From Spirochaetota bacterium (GTDB lineage: Bacteria; Spirochaetota; Spirochaetia; SPDA01; JAJSAL01), in NCBI GenBank assembly GCA_024274705.1, contig JAJSAL010000008.1, forward strand, positions 78,748 through 142,747: a stretch of 64,000 nucleotides of DNA. Direction: 5' to 3'. The notes beneath the pieces were generated by a model. That model did no database searches, was not told the origin of the DNA, and saw nothing but the letters and a program-made list of their open reading frames with translations. The translations under genes were made by a program, and so were the position numbers. This document shows, piece by piece, positions 26,920-35,441 of the stretch (the first letter of the stretch is position 1; every line of letters begins with the position of its first letter).

Positions 26920-28035
26920 ATGCGGGATGATTTGGCGCGTAATTCCAGATCCAAAAAGATTTATGATTATTTTCTGCGCGCAATAAAGGAGAACCGCTTC
27001 AAATACGGCCAAAAACTGCCTACGGAAGCAGAGCTGTGCAAACACTTTAAAGTATCACGGCCCACCGTTGCACGGGCAATGTTTAAATTAAAAAAAGAGA
27101 GCCTGATAGAACGAAAAGCCGGTATCGGCAGTTACGTTGTATGGAAACAGCGAAACGTAAAGGAAGACAAAAAGTTCGGATTGCTTATTCCCGGTTTAAG
27201 AGACACCGAGATTTTTCAAGGTATCTGTGCACAGATGGCTTCGCTTTCCAGGGACAATAGTTTTACCCTTATATGGGGGGGAGCGATCGCCACCGCGAGT
27301 GTCTACGATTCTCTGGTAACAGAACAGGTATGTGAACAGTACATTGACCAGAAAGTAGACGGTATTTTCTTTGCCCCCTGCGAGTTAACGCCATCCATGC
27401 GGAAGGTGAATTTACGAATAACTGAAAAACTGCGTAGAGCAGGAATTCCCATTGTGTTGATCGATCGGGATATTGTTCCTTTTCCGGAGAGAAGCGGATA
27501 CGATATTGTCGGTATAGACAATTTTCAAGCCGGCTATCTCGCTGCGAACCATCTGCTGAAACTCAATTCCAGGAGAATCGATTTTTTTTCCCGTCCCAAT
27601 TCCGCTCCAACAGTGTCAATGCGCATAAGAGGATACATGGCAGCACTGATAGAGGCAGGCATAAAACCGGAGGAGGATTGGGTTCACAGTGGTAATCCGG
27701 ATGATCAGGAGTACATTAAAAGCTTAATTTCAGAGAAAGGAGTTACCTGTTTAATCTGCGCCAATGATGTTACAGCAGGGGCTATATTACACAGCCTGGA
27801 TGAATTAGGAATCAGGGTTCCTCAGAATGTTCGTATTATCGGTTATGATAATATTAAAGCTGCTGAACACCTTCGTTCTCCGCTTACTACTTTACGACAA
27901 CCAATTGAAGAACTTGGAATTTTAGCAATTCAAACTATGTTGAGCCGCCTTGATAACCCCGCTATCCCTGTCAGAAATATTCTCCTTAATGCAACATTAG
28001 TTATAAGAAAATCGTGCGGCTTTGGACTTTCTTAG
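26920..28035 (+). CDS. AraR-type regulator (GntR DNA-binding plus LacI-type sensor)
   Basis: Hybrid regulator of 371 residues. Residues 12-80 form a GntR winged helix (KLPTEAELCKHFKVSRPTVA, then the wing LIERKAGIGSYVV), and residues 90-370 form a periplasmic-binding-like sensor of the LacI/GalR type (FGLLIPGLRDTEIFQGICAQ, GVTCLICANDVTAGAILHSL, RIIGYDNIKAAEHLRSPLTT). This architecture is that of AraR of Bacillus, a sugar-responsive repressor. It is divergent from the ABC importer and upstream of an aldolase and two kinases in the same direction, so it should control uptake and catabolism of one sugar or polyol. A promoter bracketed by a 9-bp inverted repeat supports autoregulation. Confidence 0.88.
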   Translation: MRDDLARNSRSKKIYDYFLRAIKENRFKYGQKLPTEAELCKHFKVSRPTVARAMFKLKKESLIERKAGIGSYVVWKQRNVKEDKKFGLLIPGLRDTEIFQGICAQMASLSRDNSFTLIWGGAIATASVYDSLVTEQVCEQYIDQKVDGIFFAPCELTPSMRKVNLRITEKLRRAGIPIVLIDRDIVPFPERSGYDIVGIDNFQAGYLAANHLLKLNSRRIDFFSRPNSAPTVSMRIRGYMAALIEAGIKPEEDWVHSGNPDDQEYIKSLISEKGVTCLICANDVTAGAILHSLDELGIRVPQNVRIIGYDNIKAAEHLRSPLTTLRQPIEELGILAIQTMLSRLDNPAIPVRNILLNATLVIRKSCGFGLS

Positions 28036-28100
28036 CTGAAATACTAGCAGTATTACAATTTAGAATATACTTTTCATTAGTCAATATAAAAGGAGAATGT

Positions 28101-28952
28101 ATGGAGCTGGTAACTTTACACGAATTACTCACTGATGCCCGCCGAAACAAATATGCCGTAGGAGGCTTCAATGTGTTTAACGTGGAAGGCGTGAAAAACA
28201 TCCTGGAAACTGCCGAGGAGCTGGCAGCCCCGGTTATACTGCAAGCTGCCACACAGGAAATAGAATACAGCAGCGGTGAATGTTTTATTTCGATGATTAA
28301 ATCCCTGGGGTCAAACAAGAAAGTAAGAATTGCGATTCACCTTGATCACGGATCTGATTTCGCATATGCCGTAAAGTGTATACGCTACGGTTTTACCTCT
28401 GTCATGTTTGATGGTTCTCACCTTCCCTTTGAAGAGAATATTAACCAGACAAAAAAAATAACAGAAGTTGCAAAAGCCGCGGGAATCTCGATAGAGGCGG
28501 AACTGGGAACAATCGGGAACACCGATGAAAACGGGGAAAGAATTGAAAATCCATACATGACGGATCCGGAAGCGGTAAAAGACTTCGTGAAACGTACCGG
28601 TGTTGATTGCCTGGCGGTTTCTTTTGGTACAGTTCACGGACTTTACAAGCATGAACTCAGTTTAGACCTGGAACGTCTGGAGAGAATTTCAAAAAAAGTG
28701 AAAATACCCCTGGTTATGCATGGAGGCTCCGGCGTTCCTGAAAAACTGGTAAAAGAATCGATAAAACTAGGAATATGTAAGATTAATATAAGCTCAATTC
28801 TGCAAAAAAAATTCGCAGATGGACTGAGAACTTTTTTAATGAATAATACGGAACTGCCCTGGGGGATAAATCTGTTCAATGCAGCATCAGAAACTACGAG
28901 AGATGCTATTAAAAAGCATATGATTATGCTGGGATCTTCAAGTAGAATTTAG
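28101..28952 (+). CDS. Class II ketose-bisphosphate aldolase (GatY/KbaY/FbaA family)
   Basis: Zinc-dependent aldolase of 283 residues. The open frame begins at 28014, but AAAGGAG before ATG 28101 (MELVTLHELLTDARRNKYAV) marks the real start. Zinc and catalytic motifs: HLDHGSDFAYAVKCIRYGF (Asp and His), EAELGTIGN, FGTVHGLYKHE, MHGGSGVPEK and KINISS. The enzymes cleave fructose-, tagatose- or related ketose bisphosphates into dihydroxyacetone phosphate and an aldehyde. It lies between the AraR-type regulator and two FGGY kinases, so the substrate is probably a ketose phosphate made by these kinases; tagatose or a pentitol route is possible but not decided. Confidence 0.87.
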   Translation: MELVTLHELLTDARRNKYAVGGFNVFNVEGVKNILETAEELAAPVILQAATQEIEYSSGECFISMIKSLGSNKKVRIAIHLDHGSDFAYAVKCIRYGFTSVMFDGSHLPFEENINQTKKITEVAKAAGISIEAELGTIGNTDENGERIENPYMTDPEAVKDFVKRTGVDCLAVSFGTVHGLYKHELSLDLERLERISKKVKIPLVMHGGSGVPEKLVKESIKLGICKINISSILQKKFADGLRTFLMNNTELPWGINLFNAASETTRDAIKKHMIMLGSSSRI

Positions 28953-29035
28953 ACAGAAATTTTCCGAATTATTATTTTTTAATATGAGTTGTTTCTGAGT
29001 GCAATATAGCTTTTTAAGGATAAGGATTAAAGTAG

Positions 29036-30496
29036 TTGTCTGTGTTAATTGGCATTGATTTAGGAACTACAAGTATTAAATCATGCGCTTTCAACGATAA
29101 AGGTGATTTACTTTCCAGATCGATACTGCCGACTGTTATCGAACATTCTGAAACGGGTGACGGTTTAAATCCTCACAAGTTGTGGGAAAATGTTCTCGAG
29201 CTCCTGGAGAAAATGGTAGAATCCGTTTATCCGGAAACGATATATGGTATCGGTATTACATCCATGGCGGAAACTGTTTTCCCGGTAAGCAAATCCGGGA
29301 AAGCATTGGCAAATGGTATCATCTGGTATGATCAATGCTCCCGCAAAGAATATGATACCTTTTTAGAACTGGTTTCCCCTGAAAAGATCCGGGAGATTAC
29401 CGGTTTGAGACCATCCTGGTATTTTTCAGCTTCAAAAATATTGTATTATCGGGACCATTTACGTGAAGTGTACAAACAAACAGAGATGTTTCTGGATGTA
29501 TCCGGGTACATCGCTTTTAAATTGACCGGCGAAAAATATATGGATGTATCCCTTGCCTCACGCACCATGCTTTTGGATTTATGCAGTGGTTCCTGGTCCC
29601 GGTACCTCGTAGAAACCGCCGGGATCGAAATGAGTACATTACCTCCGATAATACCTTGCGGGTTTCCATGGGGTGAAGTTTTACCGGCAATACGCAGGAA
29701 ACTTAGACTTGGTAATAAAACAATTGTCACTACTGCCGGACAGGATCATATTGCCGCCGCCTATGCCGCGGGAGTAGTTACCAAAGATAAAATTTTAGAT
29801 TCAGTGGGAACATCAGAATCAGTTTTAAGCAGCACCGATTTACAGACGGTCCAGTCGGATGCTTTTCAAAAGCAACAGTTCTTTTCCGCCGGTTACCATG
29901 CCCAAAAGGATATATTTTATTTACTTGATGGGAATCCAACGGGAGGGTACTGTATAGATTGGCTCTTAACAAAGATCCTGGTGACTGATTATCGGGTGCT
30001 GGATAATATAAAATGGAAGGAAAATTCCATACTGTTTTTCCCTTATCTCCGTAATACTATGCAGGGAACAGGTTCGGCCCGGATGGAAAACCTGACTGAC
30101 ATGGACGACCGGGATTCTTTAATTCAGGGTGTAATTGAAGGAATGGCCTTTGAGTTTAAGCGTTTTGTAGAAACACTGATGCTTATCTGCGGCCATCTTA
30201 ACGCTATAAAAGAAATTATTGCTGTAGGCGGCGGAACACGCAATAGAATTCTGATGCAGATAAAATCTGAAGTAATAAATAAGCCGATTAAAGTTTTAAA
30301 ACACGCTGATATTGCTTCGAACCTGGGAGCGGCAATGCTCTCCGGAATAGCCTCGGGTGTCTTTCAAAAAGGATGGGAAGGGAATTACATACGCACCTAT
30401 TCTGAAATCTATTATCCCGAAAATCAAGAACGTTTAAAATTTTATCAGAGAAAATATGAAAAATATGTAGAGAGTTTTCCCTGTAAAAGTTGGTAA
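29036..30496 (+). CDS. FGGY-family carbohydrate kinase, copy 1
   Basis: Sugar kinase of 486 residues with the ASKHA fold. The phosphate-1 loop is IGIDLGTTSIKSCAF, the middle holds TTAGQDHIAAAYAAG (adenosine/phosphate-2 region), and the C-terminal half includes ALGGGTRN-like AVGGGTRNRILMQIKS. Start is TTG 29036 behind AAGGAT; a GTG six bases later is an alternative. Sequence differs strongly from the next gene, so the two kinases probably act on different substrates. Compared with xylulokinases the IGITSMAETVFPV block departs from the usual GQMHG, so it belongs to another FGGY branch. One base separates it from the second kinase. Confidence 0.83.
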   Translation: MSVLIGIDLGTTSIKSCAFNDKGDLLSRSILPTVIEHSETGDGLNPHKLWENVLELLEKMVESVYPETIYGIGITSMAETVFPVSKSGKALANGIIWYDQCSRKEYDTFLELVSPEKIREITGLRPSWYFSASKILYYRDHLREVYKQTEMFLDVSGYIAFKLTGEKYMDVSLASRTMLLDLCSGSWSRYLVETAGIEMSTLPPIIPCGFPWGEVLPAIRRKLRLGNKTIVTTAGQDHIAAAYAAGVVTKDKILDSVGTSESVLSSTDLQTVQSDAFQKQQFFSAGYHAQKDIFYLLDGNPTGGYCIDWLLTKILVTDYRVLDNIKWKENSILFFPYLRNTMQGTGSARMENLTDMDDRDSLIQGVIEGMAFEFKRFVETLMLICGHLNAIKEIIAVGGGTRNRILMQIKSEVINKPIKVLKHADIASNLGAAMLSGIASGVFQKGWEGNYIRTYSEIYYPENQERLKFYQRKYEKYVESFPCKSW

Positions 30497-30497
30497 T

Positions 30498-31973
30498 ATG
30501 TCTGTTTATATCGGTATAGATCTGGGAACTACGAATCTTAAAGTAGCTTTAATCAATCTTGATAATAATAGTATCGATACGGAATCGGTTTCTATCCCTG
30601 TCAGCTATCCCCGGCCAGGATGGGTTGAACAGCATCCCGAGGATTGGATGGAGAGTTTAGCAGGATGCATGCGCACATTAATGGCCCGAAATCCGGAAAA
30701 ACGATGTGAAGTACAGGCCATAGGGTTCGCCGGCCAGATGCACGGCTTGGTTCCAATAGATTCTTCCGGCAGTGTTGTCAGACCGGCTATTATCTGGTCG
30801 GATTACCGTAACATTTCCGAATGCGCGCAGGTAAAAGAAACCATAGATATTCTACCCCTTACCGGAAACATAGCCACTACCAGTTTTACATTGCCCAAGA
30901 TATTGTGGCTTAAAAAAAATGAACCTGGCAATTACAGGAATATGAAAGTATTTCTCCTTCCTAAAGACTACATCAGGTTTCGCATGGGGAGGGGGGTCCC
31001 GGCTACAGATTACAGTGATGCTTCAGCAACCGCGCTTATGGATATTAAAAGGAAAATCTGGTCGCCTGAAATCCAGCAGGTATTTGGACTGAAGCCCGGC
31101 ATTTTCCCGGAGATAAAGAAAGCGACTGCCGTAATTGATGTACTGAATAAAGAGATGGCTGAAAAGATGGGTCTTGTTCCTGACATTCCCTTAGTCACCG
31201 GAGCCGGCGACCAGGTCGCCGCCTCTATCGGCATCGGCCTTATTGATCCATCTGAAAGCTTTCTTTCCTGCGGCACAGCAGGACAAATCTTAAAACCTGT
31301 CCGGTCCCCTTTAATTCCTGCGAATGGGAAAGTTCATCTTTTATGCCATATACCTGACGGGATGTGGCACATCATGGCTGCAATTCAGAATGCTGGAAAT
31401 GCCCTGGATTGGGCCTTGAAAATAACAAAACGATCATTTCTACAGATGGAGGAAATGGTAAAATCTGTGCCTCCGGGATCACAGGGTTTAGTATTTCTCC
31501 CCTATCTTACAGGAGAAAGAACTCCGGTTATGGATGGAGCGGCGAGAGGAAGCTGGATGTCGCTAAGCATACAGCACGATGATCGTCATTTACTCAGATC
31601 AGTGATGGAAGGGGTATCCTGTTCACTACGCCATGCATTAAGCTGTTTAGAAAAAATATCAGGCAAAGCAAAGCGAATCTTCTTTATCGGGGGAGCTACA
31701 AAAAGTGAAGAATGGTCTCAGATTATCGCCGATGTTACCGGAAAGTCTCTCCACAGATTTATGTACTACGAAGGTTCGGCTTACGGTGCAGCCCTGCTCG
31801 GTGCTATTGGTGCAGGAGATATAACAATTGAACAGGTTCCATCGCTGCGTCCGCCCGTTAAAGATGTCATACATCCTGATAAAAAAAATAAAGAGTTGTA
31901 TGATGAACTCTTCCATCGATATGAAATCCTGGCAGATCTTGAAAGAGCTTTTCGTAACAGGATACCCGGTTAA
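30498..31973 (+). CDS. FGGY-family carbohydrate kinase, copy 2 (xylulokinase-like)
   Basis: Kinase of 491 residues with strong xylulokinase features: YIGIDLGTTNLKVALI, GFAGQMHGLVPID (substrate-site GQMHG), RPAIIWSDYR, GAGDQVAASIGIG and FIGGATKSEEWSQIIADVTG. Xylulokinases make D-xylulose-5-phosphate, and related enzymes act on other ketopentoses or pentitols. It begins one base after the stop of the first kinase. With the class II aldolase and AraR-type regulator it forms a + strand operon of about 5 kb, opposite the ABC importer. The exact sugar is not decidable from sequence alone. Confidence 0.85.
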   Translation: MSVYIGIDLGTTNLKVALINLDNNSIDTESVSIPVSYPRPGWVEQHPEDWMESLAGCMRTLMARNPEKRCEVQAIGFAGQMHGLVPIDSSGSVVRPAIIWSDYRNISECAQVKETIDILPLTGNIATTSFTLPKILWLKKNEPGNYRNMKVFLLPKDYIRFRMGRGVPATDYSDASATALMDIKRKIWSPEIQQVFGLKPGIFPEIKKATAVIDVLNKEMAEKMGLVPDIPLVTGAGDQVAASIGIGLIDPSESFLSCGTAGQILKPVRSPLIPANGKVHLLCHIPDGMWHIMAAIQNAGNALDWALKITKRSFLQMEEMVKSVPPGSQGLVFLPYLTGERTPVMDGAARGSWMSLSIQHDDRHLLRSVMEGVSCSLRHALSCLEKISGKAKRIFFIGGATKSEEWSQIIADVTGKSLHRFMYYEGSAYGAALLGAIGAGDITIEQVPSLRPPVKDVIHPDKKNKELYDELFHRYEILADLERAFRNRIPG

Positions 31974-32018
31974 ATCTACCTGTAGAAACAGCACACGGGT
32001 TAACCGGTCCATAATCCG

Positions 32019-32044
32019 GCACTTTACAGCGGGATTTGGTAAGA
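32019..32044 (+). repeat. Dispersed 26-bp repeat, copy A
   Basis: GCACTTTACAGCGGGATTTG followed by GTAAGA; 23 of 26 bases match a second copy at 46973-46998. Both lie in non-coding DNA just beyond operon ends, so this may be the end of a mobile element or a dispersed intergenic repeat. Confidence 0.5.
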
Positions 32045-32308
32045 CCCATCTTCTACAGTAAAATCGAATTCTTAAGGGCACGGTGTAAACATTCGCAATC
32101 ACCATAGAGCTTAACTGCCTAACAGAGCATGGTTTGTAAATTTTTCTGTAAGGGATACATGAATATTTCTTTCTTAGGCAGTTTTGCTTCTTTTCAAGAA
32201 GGAGCGGGCGGTAATTGTACCGCCCGTGCCAATCCGTGACTATCCGTCCGGAAACCATGGTCAGGACCTTTGAAGCCGGATTCTTCGAATATACTACCCA
32301 TGGCAGAA

Positions 32309-32556
32309 TTAAGAATCCGGCATTATTCGCGACCAGGTGCAGATTTTCTTTTCGTTTCTCATCCGGGCTCCCGGAATCTGCGGAAGGGTTATAAGCCCAT
32401 CTGCTTCTATTTTAACGAGCACCTGACTCATACCCGGAGTTTTTAGTGTCCCATCGGGTCTGTACCACCCCGGCTGCTCGCAGGCAATGCGTGAAATGGT
32501 AATACGGTTTCGGCTGGTATCTTCATCGATTAACAGGCGAATGTGCTCAATCTCCG
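32309..32556 (-). pseudogene. Fragment with DUF4338-like domain
   Basis: An 80-codon minus-strand frame without a start codon (a stop lies just upstream) reads EIEHIRLLIDEDTSRNRITI, SRIACEQPGWYRPDGTLKTP and ADGLITLPQIPGARM. The pattern R-L-x-I-x-E...R-T-x-I-S-R-x-x-C...G-W...G-x-L-K...L-x-x-L-x-x-x-G-L-I-x-L-P is that of DUF4338, a domain found in DruA-like proteins and at the N-terminus of some transposases. It lies 2 bases from an IS66-like fragment on the same strand. A transposon remnant is the simplest reading. Confidence 0.5.
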
Positions 32557-32557
32557 A

Positions 32558-32960
32558 TTAGCAAAACACTCGTTCGTAATAGACCTGAGTTTTTTCTGTT
32601 CGTTCCCTGATGTTCCAGGGGAGATGGGCGGTAATATCCCCAAGCGGCTTTCCCCGGGCAATAGCACAGGCCCTGAAATAGTCACTGAGCCATTCGATCT
32701 GATTTATTTCCCATAGCTTAAGGGTTTCGAACATACTGAACATCATCGCGGTAAACCGGACGCTCCGGATCGGGTCAATAATATGCGCCACACTTTCATT
32801 GCTGATACATACCCACAGATACCACCGGAAGGTCGATTTTGTTTTTACAGTCTAAAATACACTCCACCGTGTCTCATCGGCCTGCCACCAGGCTGCTTGC
32901 TCACTACGCTCTTCCAGATGCGCGTTACCGGAATCCGGACACAATTCTTCAGTCTGTTTC
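32558..32960 (-). pseudogene. IS66-like transposase remnant
   Basis: The minus strand reads ERSEQAAWWQADETRWSVF, an in-frame TAG, then STFRWYLWVCISNESVAHII and DPIRSVRF; the ADETRW...RWYLWV...DP-RS pattern is that of the IS66 transposase core around its first catalytic Asp. The frame goes on as EINQIEWLSDYFRACAIARG, LGDITAHLPWNIRERTEK and stops at 32558. An upstream part is missing or out of frame, and the nonsense codon kills it. The stretch 32960-33300 has further scrambled frames and nothing else I can name. Confidence 0.5.
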
Positions 32961-33326
32961 CACGCTCCTCACTCAACGGATTTTTAAGTTGTACCGGGGA
33001 TATGAAGACTTACATGACCATGATGAATGGAGAAAAGCTTTTCTTAAAAGCACCACGTCAGGAAAAGGGAAGCGGCAGTTATCGAACATAAGGTACAAGA
33101 CGAAAACATCCTGGAGCCGAGCCCGGAAGGTGGTTGCAATGGCGGAGTATGTACCGAAAGAGGAGTAACCGGTACGGCCGGGGAAACACTCTTCACTTGT
33201 CTCAATTTTAGCGATGGCAGATTTGACAACTGCCGCATTTTCGGTCATCATCGTTTCACCTACTGGGTGATTTGGTTTTTTGGCTAGTTCATTTCACTAC
33301 ATGGAGGTATTTTTTTCTACTAGAAA

Positions 33327-33346
33327 AAATCGCTCAATTCAGGTCT
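33327..33346 (+). repeat. Putative IS end, second copy
   Basis: AAATCGCTCAATTCAGGTCT, matching 17 of 20 bases of the inverted sequence at 13751-13770, which ends the IS1380-like remnant. No transposase of that family is visible beside this copy, so it is probably a solo end. Confidence 0.45.
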
Positions 33347-33446
33347 CAATAGTCGACCTTTTAGGTAAATGCCCAGCTTGAGTAACGGCTTGACGCCGAA
33401 TAATACGTTTTATATCATGACTTCAGTTAAGAAAGAGATGGGAAAA

Positions 33447-33891
33447 ATGAATACACTTGCAGTATTTCTCATATTTATTCTATTTTCTATTCCTATTATC
33501 CTCCAGGATATAAAACACTAAAAAATTCCCGATAAATATACGATAACAGGTATCACTATAGTGCTTATCGGAGGCCTTTTTAACATTTTTCTTCCTTTTA
33601 AACAGACCTTAATTGGAATGTTTTTTGGTTTCAGTTTATTCTTCCTTGTTAGAATGGTAACAAACGGCAAACTGGGATTGGGAGATGCAAAATACGCCGC
33701 GTTCCTTGGTGGGATCTTAGGTCTTAAGTTGTGGCTCGCTTCAGTGTTGTTCGCATCGCTTGGCGGGCTTGCTGCTTACTGATTATTATGAAAAGGATGA
33801 AAAAAGGCGCCAAGGTCCCCTTCGCCCCTTTCTGGCAGCAGGAACAGCGGTAGTATTCGTTTATTCCAACTTCGAATGGACGGGCCTGTGA
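33447..33891 (+). pseudogene. Type IV prepilin peptidase (A24) pseudogene
   Basis: Translation from ATG 33447 gives MNTLAVFLIFILFSIPIILQ DIKH, then a TAA, then in the same frame KIPDKYTITGITIVLIGGLF and the catalytic GLGDAKYAAFLGGILGLKLW. Bacterial prepilin peptidases have two catalytic Asp, in a D-x-K-x-x-x-I-P-D context and in GxGDxK; both are visible here. After GGLAAY the frame is broken, and KKGAKVPFAPF plus AAGTAVVFVYSNFEWTGL appear in shifted frames. So one nonsense codon and at least two indels. A 35-codon fragment with a signal peptide (GTG 33890) follows. This is what is left of a pilus or type II secretion locus. Confidence 0.65.
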
Positions 33892-34105
33892 AAAGCGTAT
33901 TTGTGACATGTTTGCTGTTACTAACCATTTTCTCTGCTTCCGCCCAGCTCATTGAGGAGATGGAATCCCATTCATGCAGTCCTTCGACAACATGAAGGAA
34001 CTCCTGCTGCTCCAGCCTTGAAGGCTATTGGTACCGCTGTCCTTTTCCACCCACATGGCGGAGCAACCGGCACAGCAGGCTTGAACGACCATATATCCGC
34101 CTCCT

Positions 34106-35197
34106 TCAGTAGTTCTTGTATCCAAGCCACCCGACCTTGAACCTGGGTTTTTTACCCCGTATTATATCATCGAGAAAAAGCAGTACTGCTGCCCCCAACC
34201 TGCTCTTAAGCACCCTGAAAAACCAGGGTTTATGATGCGCCCTGTTGAACCAGGTATCGGGCCGGTTGTAAGGACAGACGGAAATGCAGGTGGAACAATC
34301 GTCCCAGCGCTCCTTGTCGGTTCCCCAGAAGCCGAGGCACTTTTTCGGTTCAATAACCCATTTCTTCACCCCACGCAGGACCTCTTTTTCCCCTTTTGGA
34401 ATAGCCCCGCTGGGACAGTTCGAAGCGCATTTTTTGCACACACTGCACATCTTCTGCACGCCGATGTCAATCGGATCATCCGGTACAAGCGGTAAATCCG
34501 TAGTTACCGTTGCAATACGTACCCGGGGACCATAGCCGGGAGTCATCAGTATCCCCAGTCTCCCCAACTCTCCCGTTCCTGCTTCAACGGCAATCGGTAC
34601 TTGGAGGACCTGTTCCTCCCGTTCGTGGTGGGCCATGGCATCGAAACCGAGTTCCCGGATATAAGCCGCCAATTGGCATGCAGTGACAGCGGCTTTATTG
34701 TATACGTAACACCCTTCGGCCCCGTCGATAAAGCTGTGCCCCGCTTTAACTAGATGGTAATCCCGCCGAAAAATCAGGGATATTGCGAATGCGTGGGTGT
34801 TGGTGATAGCCCTGCCGGCCTCCCCGGTACCGGCGGTATATTCGTCTGCACGATGACTGGCGACATACGCCTGGTTGAGCAGGGCTACTCCGACGGCATC
34901 CGCACCAAAAAAACGGCCAATCCCTTTTATCCTCTCCGTCATCGCTTCCGCACCATCGATATTCGTTTTTTTCGGGTTAACCGGCCCATGTACCGCGGGC
35001 ACCAGGTGAAAAGTGATACAGTTTTCATCCCTGGGAATCCCCATAAGGGTACCATAAAAAGGATCGGGAGTATGAACATCCGCCCATTTTCTCACCTTGG
35101 GATCTCTTTCCTCTCCCGAGGCCGCCCTTGTGAAAATAGACTCCCGCTGATCGAACTTGACTTGTGTCCCTACGATTTCCGTAGTTATTTTTTTCAA
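34106..35197 (-). CDS. Reductive-dehalogenase-like corrinoid/iron-sulfur protein without Tat signal
   Basis: Protein of 363 residues matching the RdhA family: the block ELGRLGILMTPGYGPRVRIA, then TTDLPLVPDDPIDIGVQKMC, leads into two 4Fe-4S motifs, CSVCKKCASNCPSGAI and CSTCISVCPYNRPD. RdhA enzymes use cobalamin and two clusters to remove halogens. Respiratory members are about 450-500 residues with a Tat leader (RRxFLK); this one starts MKKITTEIVG from a TTG behind GGAGG and has no leader, so it is cytosolic. No rdhB anchor gene is adjacent. Neighbours are corrinoid methyltransferase genes, so it may work on another C-O, C-N or C-halogen bond, or reduce corrinoids (inference). Confidence 0.75.
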   Translation of the reverse strand: MKKITTEIVGTQVKFDQRESIFTRAASGEERDPKVRKWADVHTPDPFYGTLMGIPRDENCITFHLVPAVHGPVNPKKTNIDGAEAMTERIKGIGRFFGADAVGVALLNQAYVASHRADEYTAGTGEAGRAITNTHAFAISLIFRRDYHLVKAGHSFIDGAEGCYVYNKAAVTACQLAAYIRELGFDAMAHHEREEQVLQVPIAVEAGTGELGRLGILMTPGYGPRVRIATVTTDLPLVPDDPIDIGVQKMCSVCKKCASNCPSGAIPKGEKEVLRGVKKWVIEPKKCLGFWGTDKERWDDCSTCISVCPYNRPDTWFNRAHHKPWFFRVLKSRLGAAVLLFLDDIIRGKKPRFKVGWLGYKNY

Positions 35198-35441
35198 ATC
35201 AATCCTCCGGGCTTTTTCCGTTGGTATAGCAAGGATTGCTGCAGCAAGAAAAGAGGTGAAAGTGAACTAATGATGCCCGATAAAACAACGGTTGTCAATG
35301 TTTGATTTCTCATTATATGGAATATGAATCTAAAAATAAACTTTACAAACAGCATAAGCTGTAATAGAATACCGTGTCAAATCTGTAATTCTGAACAATT
35401 CATAGTTCATAGTTTTATATAGAACCAAAAGGGAATTGTTA

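Noticed and set aside
29036..31973. L-fuculose/rhamnulose kinase assignment for the two FGGY kinases
   Set aside because: Only general FGGY motifs can be seen; the specific sugar cannot be named from sequence.
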